From Pedobacter kyonggii (GTDB taxonomy: Bacteria > Bacteroidota > Bacteroidia > Sphingobacteriales > Sphingobacteriaceae), in NCBI RefSeq assembly GCF_004310665.1, contig NZ_SIXF01000001.1, positions 186,001 through 250,000 on the forward strand: 64,000 nucleotides of DNA, given 5' to 3'. Within the stretch, counting starts at the first letter, position 1. Each line of letters opens with the position of its first letter. The notes under the pieces were generated by a model, which was not told the DNA's origin, did not search any database, and was given only the letters and a program-made list of their open reading frames with translations. Positions 35,965-45,075 of this stretch are shown here, piece after piece. Position numbers and translations under genes: made by a program.

Positions 35965-36074
35965 GTCATGCTGAGGCACGAAGCATCTTTAACACAACCG
36001 TACTGCACTTATGTTAACAAAAACAAGGTCAGTTTTCTGTCGCATAGAGATTCTTCCTGCGTCAGAATGACAAG
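35965..36074. repeat. CGTCAT-type repeat (rsmI/lnt region)
   Basis: CTGTCATGCTGAGGCACGAAGCATC at the left and CTGCGTCAGAATGACAA at the right, with a mixed middle. It lies between a PH/SHOCT gene and lnt. Confidence 0.5.
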
Positions 36075-36083
36075 TAATCTTAT

Positions 36084-37700
36084 ATGAAATCTAAACAAAC
36101 TTACCTCCTCGCCCTCTTAAGTGCATTTTTACTCTGGCTAGCCTGGCCACCAATCCCTTTTACCACACCTTTGTTGTTGATCGGCCTGGTACCTTTATTC
36201 ATTGCACTCAATTCTATTTCAGGCTATGCGGAAAAAAAGCAGGGAAAAAGAATCTTCTTGACTGCAGGTTTAACTTTTTTAGTTTGGAATACGGCATCAA
36301 TTTATTGGGTGTACAATGCTATAAGTGCTTACAACGGCCCAGCGGTGGCGCTCCCCGTCTCTTTAATCCCTTATGGATTAGGTGCACTTTTAATGACTTT
36401 TGCTTTCTGGTTATACTATCGATTGGGCAAATACGTAAATAAAAAAATCGCGTACCTTGGATTAATTGCCTTTTATATCGCTTTAGAATATTTGCAGCAA
36501 ACCTGGGATTTAGCATTCCCTTGGATGACTCTGGGTAATGGTTTAGCAGGAATGCATCAGCTGGCGCAATGGTATGATTATACTGGTGTTTACGGAGGTT
36601 CGCTGTGGGTTTTAGTGAGCAATATCCTAGCTTTTGAAGCCTACAAGAAATTTAAATCACAAACAGGTTATTTAAGGTTTAGAACTGCAGGAATCTGGGC
36701 TTTGGTGGTAATTATTCCCATCGGCATTTCATTAGCCAAATACTTTACGGCAGAACAGAAAGGTACACCGAGTAATGTTGTGGTGGTTCAGCCCAATATC
36801 GATCCATACCAGAAACTAGAAAATATTCCATCAGCCGAACAGATCAGGATATTGACACATCTATCAGACTCTGTTGGGCAAACCAATACAGAATATTTTA
36901 TCTGGCCAGAAACCGCCATTCCAAATTATGCAGATGAGGATAGAATCCGGAACAATCCTGATTTCATCAACCTACAAAGCTTTTTGGCGAAGTACAAAAA
37001 TGGAACATTAATTACAGGGATAGAAAGTATTAAAATCTATCCTGACAAAAAAACGATAACAGCTAAATTTGACAATCAGCAAAGCCTTTATTTCGACAAT
37101 TTCAATACAGCCATGCAGGTAGAAAATTCTGCCAATGTTCAATTTTACCATAAATCTAAGCTGGTACCAGGGGTAGAGAAAATGCCTTTCCCAAAAGTAT
37201 TTTCATTTTTAGATGGTGTTTTTGCACAATTGGGTGGAACAGTTGGTGGTTGGGGTTGGCAGGAAAAACCAAGTGTACTTTATGCACAAAGTGGCATTGG
37301 CGCTGCTCCAGTGGTTTGTTACGAAAGTTTATGGGGGGATTGGATCGGAGAACAGGTTAAAGACGGTGCTCAATTTATTGCTATTATTACGAATGATGGC
37401 TGGTGGGGAAATACCTCTGGTAAAGACCAGCACATGATGTACGCTAAACTGAGAGCGATTGAAACCCACCGTGATGTTGCCCGTTCTGCAAATACGGGTA
37501 TATCTTGTTTCATTAATCAACGTGGCGACATCACGCAAAGCACCAAATGGTGGACAAGGACAGCAATAAAGGCCAACATTAACCTAAACGACGAGATTAC
37601 CTTTTATGTAAAAAGCGGTGATATTATAGCAAAAACATTGAGTGTTTTTGCCGTTATCTTAGCCTTGATTATTCCTTATAGAAAATGGGTAAAGAAATAA
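36084..37700 (+). CDS. lnt: Apolipoprotein N-acyltransferase
   Basis: Lnt adds the third acyl chain to lipoproteins at the inner membrane. 538 residues with about six N-terminal membrane segments (to about 220) and a C-terminal nitrilase-type domain: Glu276 in WPETAIPNY, Lys357 in the HKSKLVPGVE loop and Cys412 in VVCYESLWGDW form the expected triad. A membrane segment closes the C-terminus (LSVFAVILALIIPY). It is upstream of a small secreted-protein gene (16-base overlap) and lspA, so lipoprotein maturation genes are close together here. Confidence 0.95.
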   Translation: MKSKQTYLLALLSAFLLWLAWPPIPFTTPLLLIGLVPLFIALNSISGYAEKKQGKRIFLTAGLTFLVWNTASIYWVYNAISAYNGPAVALPVSLIPYGLGALLMTFAFWLYYRLGKYVNKKIAYLGLIAFYIALEYLQQTWDLAFPWMTLGNGLAGMHQLAQWYDYTGVYGGSLWVLVSNILAFEAYKKFKSQTGYLRFRTAGIWALVVIIPIGISLAKYFTAEQKGTPSNVVVVQPNIDPYQKLENIPSAEQIRILTHLSDSVGQTNTEYFIWPETAIPNYADEDRIRNNPDFINLQSFLAKYKNGTLITGIESIKIYPDKKTITAKFDNQQSLYFDNFNTAMQVENSANVQFYHKSKLVPGVEKMPFPKVFSFLDGVFAQLGGTVGGWGWQEKPSVLYAQSGIGAAPVVCYESLWGDWIGEQVKDGAQFIAIITNDGWWGNTSGKDQHMMYAKLRAIETHRDVARSANTGISCFINQRGDITQSTKWWTRTAIKANINLNDEITFYVKSGDIIAKTLSVFAVILALIIPYRKWVKK

Positions 37701-38197
37701 AAATACTCGTTTGTTTTCTGTTCTTATTTAGTGGATTTCAAGTTAAAGCTCAATTTTATTTAGATAGTTTAAATAAACAATCAAATGAGATGTTAGTCGC
37801 CTATAAAAATAATGACTATCAAACTTTATTTAAATATACACATCCAAAAGTTATTGTGCTTATGGGCGGGATTGACTCTGCAAAAGCAGTCCTTAGAAAG
37901 GCCTTGAACTTCGTTGCAGATAAAGGTGTATCTTATATCAATATTAATACCGGAACTCCTCAACAAATACTTAGGTCACCACAGATAGTTCAATGTATAC
38001 TACCGCAGATTTCTGAAGTAAAAATTAAAGATAAAAAAGCTAAAGCTATAAATTATCTCCTTTGCATATCTTACAACTCCGGTAAAAACTGGTATTTCAT
38101 AAATGCCGATAAGGAAAAAGAAGCATATCTTAAAAAACTAATACCGGAGATAAGTAAGGAATTAATGATTCCAGAGATGGAATTAACATATCTGTAA
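37685..38197 (+). CDS. Small secreted protein, hypothetical
   Basis: 170 residues, overlapping the end of lnt by 16 bases, so it is translationally coupled. Signal peptide (ILVCFLFLFSGFQVKAQ). The rest has a compact mixed alpha/beta pattern (LNKQSNEMLVAYKNNDYQTLFKYTHPKVIVLMGG, KNWYFINADKEKEAYLKKLIPEI) that recalls an NTF2-like fold, but no family is recognised. Placement between lnt and lspA suggests a link to envelope biogenesis, or simply a shared operon. Confidence 0.75.
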   Translation: MGKEIKILVCFLFLFSGFQVKAQFYLDSLNKQSNEMLVAYKNNDYQTLFKYTHPKVIVLMGGIDSAKAVLRKALNFVADKGVSYININTGTPQQILRSPQIVQCILPQISEVKIKDKKAKAINYLLCISYNSGKNWYFINADKEKEAYLKKLIPEISKELMIPEMELTYL

Positions 38198-38215
38198 ACT
38201 TCTAATTATAAAAAC

Positions 38216-38722
38216 ATGCAACAGTTTAAAAACCTTAGGTGGTCTGTTCTATTATTACTGCTCACATTGAATTTTGGCTGCGATCAGATTTCTAAAAAAA
38301 TTGTGCGTACCGAGATTAGCGATTATGAACATATCAGCATCATAAAAGACCGTTTTACCTTAACCAAAGTAGAAAATAGCGGTGCATTTTTAAGTCTTGG
38401 CGATAATATGCCCTATATTTTTAGGCTCATTATTTTAACTGGCTTACCATTACTTTTTTTGGGCTATGGGTTGTATTTCCTGTTTGCCAAACGTAATTTA
38501 CCAATCAGTATGCAAATTGCCTTGTGTTTTCTGATAGGCGGCGGTATTGGCAACCTATATGATCGGATTGTACATGGATCGGTTACCGATTTTATGCATA
38601 TGGATTTTTACCTCTTCCAAACAGGTGTTTTCAATTTCGCTGATATTTCGATTATGATAGGGGTAGTTATATTGCTTTTCCATTCTTTCAGAAGTAATAC
38701 GCTAAAACAACAAATAGATTAG
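38216..38722 (+). CDS. lspA: Prolipoprotein signal peptidase (signal peptidase II)
   Basis: LspA cuts lipoprotein signal peptides before the lipidated Cys at the inner membrane. 168 residues with four membrane segments. The two catalytic Asp are in the conserved blocks GNLYDRIVHGSVTDF and FNFADISIMIGV, and the N-terminal block VENSGAFLSLG is as expected. Starts 18 bases after a small secreted-protein gene that overlaps lnt, so lnt, that gene and lspA are read together. Confidence 0.95.
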   Translation: MQQFKNLRWSVLLLLLTLNFGCDQISKKIVRTEISDYEHISIIKDRFTLTKVENSGAFLSLGDNMPYIFRLIILTGLPLLFLGYGLYFLFAKRNLPISMQIALCFLIGGGIGNLYDRIVHGSVTDFMHMDFYLFQTGVFNFADISIMIGVVILLFHSFRSNTLKQQID

Positions 38723-38863
38723 GGCCAAAGACAAGATTACAATACACTAATTAAAAATACAATATACCATGTATTAAAATTACATATTTGTATTTTTTGT
38801 GTTATATTTATTGATGTAATACTCAATTACAGCATATTACGATCTAAACCAAAAACCTAAACT

Positions 38864-39613
38864 ATGAAAAACCTATTTAAAAAAACTGCACTGATTGCAT
38901 TGCTATCAGTAGTCGTGATCTCATGTTCAAAGAAAAATGAGATACCAGCTGATCTGGAAAACGAAACCACTCAAAATCAAAAAGTTCTTGCTTACATCAA
39001 AAATCTTGGATTTTCAGATGCACAGATTGTAGAAAGTGGAGATAATTATGTTGTTGATGGCGATATCGTATTTGCTAAAAATATGGAGGTTCCTGCCGAT
39101 AATGGAAAACCAATCACAGAACAATATTACAATGGCTATATTGTAACCAACAGCAGCAATATCCGCGTTAAAATCGATCCTTCTATAAACGGGATGATCA
39201 GCGAAATCAATTCTGCAATCAACCAATGGAATACGGTGCCTAATTCTAAACTCAAATTTGTGATTACAACAGGTACGGTTTATGATATCCTAATTAAAGT
39301 AGATAATACAATTGGAAGTTCTACATGCGGACAGGCTTATTTATCAACCTCCAACGGTAAAGCGGGCAATACCATTTGGATTAACCGCAATCTGATTCAA
39401 AACAATTCTTTCGCACAACGTACAAGAACCATAACACATGAATTTGGGCATACCATTTCATTTAGGCATACCAATCAATCTACAACTATTAATGTACCTG
39501 GGTTTGGAGGAACCGATGCACAATCGCTAATGAATGGCGGACAATGTGGAAGTGGCGCGACTGTTTTGTCAGCAAAGGATAAGCAGGCTACCGCGGTATT
39601 GTACCCTTTATAA
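38864..39613 (+). CDS. M57-type zinc metalloprotease, lipoprotein
   Basis: 249 residues with a lipoprotein signal (LLSVVVISCSKK, Cys21). The catalytic block is THEFGHTISFRH: HEXXH with His192 and His196, Glu193 and third ligand His202, the pattern of the HEIGH/M57 group. Before it lie a Ile-rich chain and Cys155 in SSTCGQAYL. It may act at the cell surface. Upstream there is a long AT-rich leader with AAAAACCTAAA just before the start, a word shared with the M12 peptidase gene at 45076. A terminator follows at 39658-39689. Confidence 0.88.
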   Translation: MKNLFKKTALIALLSVVVISCSKKNEIPADLENETTQNQKVLAYIKNLGFSDAQIVESGDNYVVDGDIVFAKNMEVPADNGKPITEQYYNGYIVTNSSNIRVKIDPSINGMISEINSAINQWNTVPNSKLKFVITTGTVYDILIKVDNTIGSSTCGQAYLSTSNGKAGNTIWINRNLIQNNSFAQRTRTITHEFGHTISFRHTNQSTTINVPGFGGTDAQSLMNGGQCGSGATVLSAKDKQATAVLYPL

Positions 39614-39657
39614 TTAAAAATCAGATAAATAACCTAAAAAGATCGTAATAAAAGGTG

Positions 39658-39689
39658 AGCTGTTTCTTTTGAAGCAGCTTCTTTTTTTT
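39658..39689 (+). terminator. Terminator of the M57 gene
   Basis: AGCTGTTTC/GAAGCAGCT stem with a G-U pair and a short TTT loop, then a run of eight T, 44 bases after the stop. Confidence 0.8.
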
Positions 39690-39816
39690 GAAAGCTTACT
39701 CAAATAGGATTTAGAAAATGATTTTACCACGATGATTTCTTAACAAAGAATTACCGCCATTAAACAAACATATTTTTATCTTTAGGTGTTAAACAATCTA
39801 AAAATAAAATCCAATC

Positions 39817-40233
39817 ATGAAAAGAAATGCAACAGCCGTATGGCAAGGTTCTATTAAAGAAGGTAATGGTAACATCACTACACAAAGTACCACTTTAAAT
39901 AATACTCAATATTCTTTTAATTCTCGCTTTGCAGAAGGCGTTGGCACAAATCCGGAGGAATTAATTGCTGCTGCGCACGCAGGCTGTTTTACAATGAAAT
40001 TATCAGCTAACTTAACTGAAGCAGGATTTACAGCCGATAAATTGGAAACTAAATGCGAAATTAACCTGGATCCATCAAAAGGTGAAATTGTAGAATCACA
40101 CTTAACGCTAACCGCTTCTGTACCTAATTTAACACAGGAAAAGTTTGATGAATTGGTAGCTGATGCAGAAAAAAACTGCCCGATCTCTAAATTATTAAAC
40201 ACAACGATTACTGTGGATGCTACTTTAGCATAA
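39817..40233 (+). CDS. osmC: OsmC family peroxiredoxin-like protein
   Basis: 138 residues, the usual OsmC size. Family marks: TAVWQGSIKEGNGNITTQST at the start, FAEGVGTNPEELIAAAHAGCFTMKLSANLTEAGF with the redox Cys in HAGCFTM, and CPISKLLNTTITVDATL at the end with the second Cys. It reduces organic hydroperoxides with thiol cofactors and is often induced by stress. Followed by a CGTCAT-type repeat and a convergent nadE. Confidence 0.93.
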   Translation: MKRNATAVWQGSIKEGNGNITTQSTTLNNTQYSFNSRFAEGVGTNPEELIAAAHAGCFTMKLSANLTEAGFTADKLETKCEINLDPSKGEIVESHLTLTASVPNLTQEKFDELVADAEKNCPISKLLNTTITVDATLA

Positions 40234-40242
40234 AGCATTTTT

Positions 40243-40403
40243 GTCATGCTGGGGCACGAAATATCTGTTTAGTAGCTTGCAGGTGCTTGGTACGTGCCAT
40301 TCAGATTATAATAGAAAGATCGTCATTTCGAGCGGAGTGCAACGTAGTCGAGAAATTTTTAAAGATCTCTCCATTTCGCTACGCTCCAGTCGGGATGACG
40401 ATC
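40243..40403. repeat. CGTCAT...ATGACG intergenic element (osmC/nadE junction)
   Basis: TGTCATGCTGGGGCACGAA at the left and a near-complete ATCGTCATTTCGAGCGGAG...CGGGATGACGATCG block at 40320-40403, an inverted, hairpin-forming unit between two convergent genes. It is nearly the same as the unit at 53660-53746 in another convergent junction. Confidence 0.7.
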
Positions 40404-40468
40404 GATCTACAAATTTTCAGTTTAAACAGTTAATCGATCAACCTTCAAGTCTTCCAGCCTTAAAACAA

Positions 40469-42109
40469 CTAAGCCATATATTTCCCTACAATCGGCATTC
40501 TTCGGCCCATACCAAATGCTTTTGGCGATACCCTTAAAATAGGTGGTGTTTGATAGCGTTTAAATTCTGCGACATTAACCATTTTCAGAATCCGCAGCAC
40601 CAATGCCTCATCAAAACCTTGAGCAATAATGGCTTTCGAACCCTGTTTCTTTTCGATGTGCTGATATAATATTTTATCAAGTATTTCATATTCAGGCAAT
40701 GAATCCGAATCTTTTTGATCGGGTCTCAACTCTGCAGATGGTGGTTTAACAATAGTATTGATCGGAATAATTTCCCTTTCTTTGTTAATGTACCTTGCCA
40801 GCTCAAAAACCTGCATTTTATACACATCACCTATTACCCCAATAGCACCGCACATATCACCGTATAAAGTACCATAACCAACAGCACACTCGCTTTTGTT
40901 TGATGTATTTAATAAAATATAGCCAAATTTATTACTCATGGCCATATTAATAATCCCACGGATGCGGGCCTGGATATTTTCCTCTGCAAGGTTAAAAGGT
41001 AAACCCTTAAAAGCCGGAGCTAAGATATGATCAAAAGCTTCTGCTACTTCCTTAATTGGCACAATTTCGTGCATGCAACCAATATTGTTAACCAAATCTA
41101 AAGCATCTTGAACAGAATGGTCGGAAGAGAATTTAGAAGGCATTAAAACGGCCATTACATTCTCTGAACCTAAAGCACTACAAGCCAAGGCACAAACCAC
41201 AGCGGAGTCGATCCCACCTGATAAGCCCAAGACGGCTTTACTGAAACCAGATTTTTTAAAATAATCTTTTATGCCTAAAATCAATGCGTCGTGAATCTGC
41301 TCAATATCGGTCAATCTTTCCGATTGGGGATATTTATTACGCACATTTTCAACCTCCTCCAGGTCAAAAACCTGAAGATCCTCTTCAAAATACTTCATCT
41401 CTGCTTTCATGGCTCCATCAGCATCGAAAACCAAAGAACCACCATCAAAAATAATCTCAGTCTGTGCACCAACCTGGTTTACATAAAATACAGGCAGGTT
41501 ATACTTTTTTGCGTTATCGGCCAATACTTTGATGCGTTCGTCATCATGGGTATAGGAGAAAGGAGATGCTGCAATGTTAATCATCACATCTGGCTGCTCT
41601 TTAATCAGCTCATCCATGGGGTTTGACACATACAATGGATTATCGTTGATATTCCACAAATCTTCGCAAATGGTTAAGGCAATTTTTTTTCCCTTAAAAT
41701 CGATACAGTTAAATTGTGTGGCAGGTTCGAAATAACGGTATTCATCAAACACATCATAGGTAGGTAAAAGTGCTTTTTTAACCACGGCTTTAACTTTCCC
41801 TTCTTCGATAAAATAGGCAGCGTTAAACAGATCTTTTCCCTGTAATATTTCATTTTTGATCGGTAGACCGATGATACAAGCAATGTCTGTACAATGTTTG
41901 GCTATTTCCTGAGCGGCAGTTTCACACAATACGATAAACTCATCAAACTCCAAAAAATCTCTTGGTGGATAGCCACAGATAGCCAGTTCGGCAAAAACAA
42001 CCAAATCTGCACCTTTATCTTTCGCCAATTGAATATTTTCGGTTATTTTTTTCGTGTTTGCCTCAAAGTTCCCGATATGGTAATTGAGTTGTGCCAGCGC
42101 TATTTTCAT
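40469..42109 (-). CDS. nadE: Glutamine-dependent NAD+ synthetase
   Basis: 546 residues: N-terminal nitrilase-type glutaminase with Glu41 (VVFAELAICGYPP), Lys112 (KKALLPTYDVFDE) and Cys148 (LTICEDLWN), then a C-terminal NAD synthetase with the ATP motif GLSGGIDSAVVCAL and the late SNKSECAVGYGT. It uses glutamine nitrogen to amidate deamido-NAD. It is downstream of a barrel gene by 48 bases on the same strand; gldB is divergent on the other side. The two-domain form is the usual one in this phylum. Confidence 0.96.
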   Translation of the reverse strand: MKIALAQLNYHIGNFEANTKKITENIQLAKDKGADLVVFAELAICGYPPRDFLEFDEFIVLCETAAQEIAKHCTDIACIIGLPIKNEILQGKDLFNAAYFIEEGKVKAVVKKALLPTYDVFDEYRYFEPATQFNCIDFKGKKIALTICEDLWNINDNPLYVSNPMDELIKEQPDVMINIAASPFSYTHDDERIKVLADNAKKYNLPVFYVNQVGAQTEIIFDGGSLVFDADGAMKAEMKYFEEDLQVFDLEEVENVRNKYPQSERLTDIEQIHDALILGIKDYFKKSGFSKAVLGLSGGIDSAVVCALACSALGSENVMAVLMPSKFSSDHSVQDALDLVNNIGCMHEIVPIKEVAEAFDHILAPAFKGLPFNLAEENIQARIRGIINMAMSNKFGYILLNTSNKSECAVGYGTLYGDMCGAIGVIGDVYKMQVFELARYINKEREIIPINTIVKPPSAELRPDQKDSDSLPEYEILDKILYQHIEKKQGSKAIIAQGFDEALVLRILKMVNVAEFKRYQTPPILRVSPKAFGMGRRMPIVGKYMA

Positions 42110-42157
42110 AGTTGTAGTATCAAGTATTATGAATTGAGTATCAAGACGATTATGCGG

Positions 42158-42832
42158 TTAAAAGAATACGCCGAAATTAAGTGCCAAATAATGATTTCTA
42201 ACATCTCTGGCTTTATCCGTTACAATGTTAGTGAAACCGTTATTAAAAGTTAAACCCGCTACGATACTGGTATTGCCCGAAATATCAAATTCGCCACCAC
42301 CACCGATGATTAATCCAGCACGATAAAGCTTAATGTTATCAGATACATTTAAATTATCGCCTACAACCGCTCCACCTGTTACAGCATCTTGTTTAGCACT
42401 GATGTTGATTGAATTAGACAATCCAAACTGACCATACCAACGTTTTCCATCAGCCTTAACTGTTTTTAGTTTAATGGTTAAAGGCAAGTCTACGTATTGC
42501 AACTTATATTTTAAATCGTAAGCTTTCGGTGCAGTGCTACCACTGGCGCTATAATAAGGCAGAACATTCGCCTCTGTACTTTTACCGTTTATAGAAGTGA
42601 TGGTTAGCGCAGTAGAAAAACTATAATTCGGGGCAAAATTAAAATCACCGATTAATCCATAAGAAAAGCCCAAAGCTATTCCATCTGTTTTTCCCTGTTC
42701 AGGCTTAATCCAACCAAAAGTTGGAGTAGCGGTTAAACCTAACCTAAAACCGTAATTGGTTAAAGGAGAATTTTGCGCCCATGCGCCAAAACTTAAAAGA
42801 GATAAAATTAAAATGGCCGATATTCTTTTCAT
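42158..42832 (-). CDS. Outer-membrane beta-barrel protein (porin/PorT-like)
   Basis: 224 residues, signal peptide (LILSLLSFGAWAQ). A small barrel: GFRLGLTATPTFGW, YGLIGDFNFAPNYSFSTAL, KLQYVDLPLTIKLKTV, RWYGQFGLSNSINIS and the aromatic C-terminal FGVFF. The YVDLPLTIKLK piece is the kind seen in the OMP_b-brl_2/PorT-like family. Its exact function is unknown. It is the first gene of a probable pair with nadE and is divergent to gldB, 31 bases apart. Confidence 0.82.
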   Translation of the reverse strand: MKRISAILILSLLSFGAWAQNSPLTNYGFRLGLTATPTFGWIKPEQGKTDGIALGFSYGLIGDFNFAPNYSFSTALTITSINGKSTEANVLPYYSASGSTAPKAYDLKYKLQYVDLPLTIKLKTVKADGKRWYGQFGLSNSINISAKQDAVTGGAVVGDNLNVSDNIKLYRAGLIIGGGGEFDISGNTSIVAGLTFNNGFTNIVTDKARDVRNHYLALNFGVFF

Positions 42833-42849
42833 GCTATAGGGTGTTTATA

Positions 42850-42857
42850 TATATTTG
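42850..42857 (+). promoter_or_regulatory. TATATTTG box just before gldB
   Basis: TATATTTG fits TAnnTTTG exactly. It ends only 7 bases before the ATG at 42864, so a transcript starting from it would be nearly leaderless. The matching -33 box is not evident, so it could be chance in AT-rich DNA. Confidence 0.3.
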
Positions 42858-42863
42858 TTGTAC

Positions 42864-43898
42864 ATGATGTATAACGTAAAACACTGGCAAATTTATCTAA
42901 TTTTTCTTTTTGCCGTCACATTTATTTCCTGCAGGCAAAGCAACAGGCCCGATGTAAGTAATATACAGGTAAACATTAAAATCGAAAGATTTGATAACGA
43001 GCTATTTGCCGGGAAAAACAAAAATATTATTGAGGTAGATAAACAGCTTAGTTCAAAATATGGTGTGTTTTATGACGATTTTATCCACCGGATTTTAGAC
43101 AGCAAATACTCCAATACCGAATCGTTAGCCAATTTGTACCGCGACCAGGCTTATACCGATTTAAGCGAAGAAGTTGATAGTGTTTTTCCAAACTTAAAAA
43201 TGCAGGAAGAAGGATTGACCGAAACTTTTAAATACATTAAATACTACTATCCGAAAGCGAAGATTCCAAAATTTATTTCTTTTGCTTCAGGTTTTGCTTA
43301 CCAAATGCCCGTAGGAGATAACTATTTGGGTATTGGCTTAGATATGTTTTTGGGCAAAAACAGCAAATTTTATAGGGCTATTGTGCAAAGTGTGCCTTTA
43401 TACCTATCGAGAAGGTTTACACCTGAATATATTGTGCCCCGTGTAGCCGAAACATACGCCCACGAAGAACTCTTTGCAGAGCCTGATGACAATAGAACCC
43501 TGTTGTCTAAAATGATCTTCCAGGGAAAGATTTTATACTTTTTAGATCAGGTTTTACCAGAAAATTTAAGCGATTCTACCAAAATTGGATATACTAAAGA
43601 GCAGTTAGACTGGGCACAAAATTTCGAAAGCGATATTTGGGCATATTTTTTGGAGAACAATTACCTGTATGAAACCGACTATCAAAAAATCCAGGTGTTT
43701 TTATCTGAAGGACCTTTTACGCCAGGTTTAGGTGAAAATAGAGATTCGGCACCAAAATTGGGTGTATGGATGGGTTGGCAAATTGTAAGAAAATATATGA
43801 AAGAACACCCCGATGTTACTTTACAACAATTAATGATAGATAACGATGCACAGAAAATTTTAAATCAATCGAAGTACAAACCGAAACAACAGAGATAG
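42864..43898 (+). CDS. gldB: Gliding motility lipoprotein GldB
   Basis: 344 residues from the ATG at 42864; the hydrophobic run and lipobox ending in FISC give a lipoprotein. Family pieces: IERFDNELFA, GVFYDDFIHRIL, FASGFAYQMPVGDNYLGIGLDMFLGKNSKFY, VPRVAETYAHEELFAE, and ENRDSAPKLGVWMGWQIVRKYM near the end. GldB is required for gliding or Type IX-linked motility in flavobacteria. Here nadE and a barrel gene are the neighbours on the divergent side, but the usual gldC partner is not next; a patatin gene is. So the strain may or may not glide. Confidence 0.9.
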   Translation: MMYNVKHWQIYLIFLFAVTFISCRQSNRPDVSNIQVNIKIERFDNELFAGKNKNIIEVDKQLSSKYGVFYDDFIHRILDSKYSNTESLANLYRDQAYTDLSEEVDSVFPNLKMQEEGLTETFKYIKYYYPKAKIPKFISFASGFAYQMPVGDNYLGIGLDMFLGKNSKFYRAIVQSVPLYLSRRFTPEYIVPRVAETYAHEELFAEPDDNRTLLSKMIFQGKILYFLDQVLPENLSDSTKIGYTKEQLDWAQNFESDIWAYFLENNYLYETDYQKIQVFLSEGPFTPGLGENRDSAPKLGVWMGWQIVRKYMKEHPDVTLQQLMIDNDAQKILNQSKYKPKQQR

Positions 43899-43983
43899 TT
43901 TATCAGTTTCTAGTTATCATTTTACAGTTCGCAGGCAAAAAAAATTAACAAACAATCTTTAATAATGATCCTAAAATAAACCT

Positions 43984-44754
43984 ATGAAAGTTGGCATTGT
44001 ATTATCAGGCGGAGGTATCAGGGGAATAGCACATTTAGGCGTTTTAAAAGCCTTTAGCAATTTGGGCATTACTTTTAGTCACATTAGCGGAACAAGTGCG
44101 GGAGCTATTGCTGGTGCTTTTTTTGCCGCTGGTATAGATCCGGAAGAAGGTTTGAATATTTTTCTTAAAACGAAACTCTGGCGCTTTGTACGCCCGGCAG
44201 TCGGGTCGTTAGGCTTAATCAATATTGAAAATACCGCTTTAATTTTAAAGGAATATTTTCCGGAAGATTCAATTGAGAAGCTAAAAATACCTTTAACCAT
44301 TGCTGCTGTAAACTTTAGCGAAGGCCGATTAGTTTATTTTACAAAAGGACCGCTTATAAGGGCTATTCATGCTTCTAGCTGCATACCTGGCATTTTTAAA
44401 CCCATTATGATTGATGGCCAGATGTATGTGGATGGCGGCATTTTAAACAATTTCCCGGTTGAACCTTTAATGGATGACTGCGATTTCATTATAGGTTCGT
44501 CTTGTAACCACCTTAAACCTGTTGATAAAATTACCGGTATTACCAATTTAATGGGACGTGCCGGCATAATGTCTATTAACCATGATATGGAAAGAAAAGC
44601 AAAATTCTGTAATGTATTAATCGAACCAAAAGGTTTAGGGGCCATTAGTACATTCGATATGAAACGTGCAGAAGATATTTATTGGCTGGCGCATGAAGAA
44701 GCCTTGATTACGATTAAAAATAGTCCAACAATTTCTGAATTAATTACAAAATAA
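43984..44754 (+). CDS. Patatin-like phospholipase
   Basis: 256 residues. Nucleophile in SGTSAGAIAG (GXSXG), oxyanion loop GGGIRGIAHLGVLKA, and catalytic Asp in VDGGILNNFPVEPL (DGG). The C-terminal MNHDMERKAKF-like segment is typical of the RssA group, cytoplasmic patatins. It probably hydrolyses phospholipid or acyl-glycerol. It sits after gldB, with an 85-base gap. No signal peptide is seen. Confidence 0.92.
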   Translation: MKVGIVLSGGGIRGIAHLGVLKAFSNLGITFSHISGTSAGAIAGAFFAAGIDPEEGLNIFLKTKLWRFVRPAVGSLGLINIENTALILKEYFPEDSIEKLKIPLTIAAVNFSEGRLVYFTKGPLIRAIHASSCIPGIFKPIMIDGQMYVDGGILNNFPVEPLMDDCDFIIGSSCNHLKPVDKITGITNLMGRAGIMSINHDMERKAKFCNVLIEPKGLGAISTFDMKRAEDIYWLAHEEALITIKNSPTISELITK

Positions 44755-45075
44755 CAATTTGCTCCGTTAATCTACTTTTCACCAAATGTAATATTTAAAC
44801 TACAACAAAATAGTTTATATTTACCAAACAAATAAGTGTTAAAAATACACTTATGCAATAAAAATATTACATTTCTCTTGGTGTTGATATAATATTATTT
44901 TACTTTAGGATTATACTTTGCAAATGCAGAGGAAATTAAACCTAAATGTCTATCTATGTTTTTCAACCTGATTATTCTTTTTCAAAGAAGAAGAATTCCT
45001 GTTTTTACGATCTTTTAACTTGATTTCCAAGTCAAAAATACAGATCATTAATTTTTACCTAAAAAAACCTAAAAC
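44755..45075. other. AT-rich gap with nested inverted repeats
   Basis: 321 bases, no gene seen. Contains the long-range pair AAATGTAATATTT (44784-44796) and AAATATTACATTT (44862-44874), a perfect 13-base match, enclosing a second hairpin ATAAGTGT/ACACTTAT (44832-44854). It is the leader region of the M12 peptidase gene. Confidence 0.65.
44784..44874. repeat. Nested inverted repeat upstream of M12 peptidase
   Basis: Outer arms are 13 bases, perfect, 65 bases apart; inner hairpin ATAAGTGT-7-ACACTTAT is 8 bases, perfect. The whole block is AT-rich. Confidence 0.6.
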
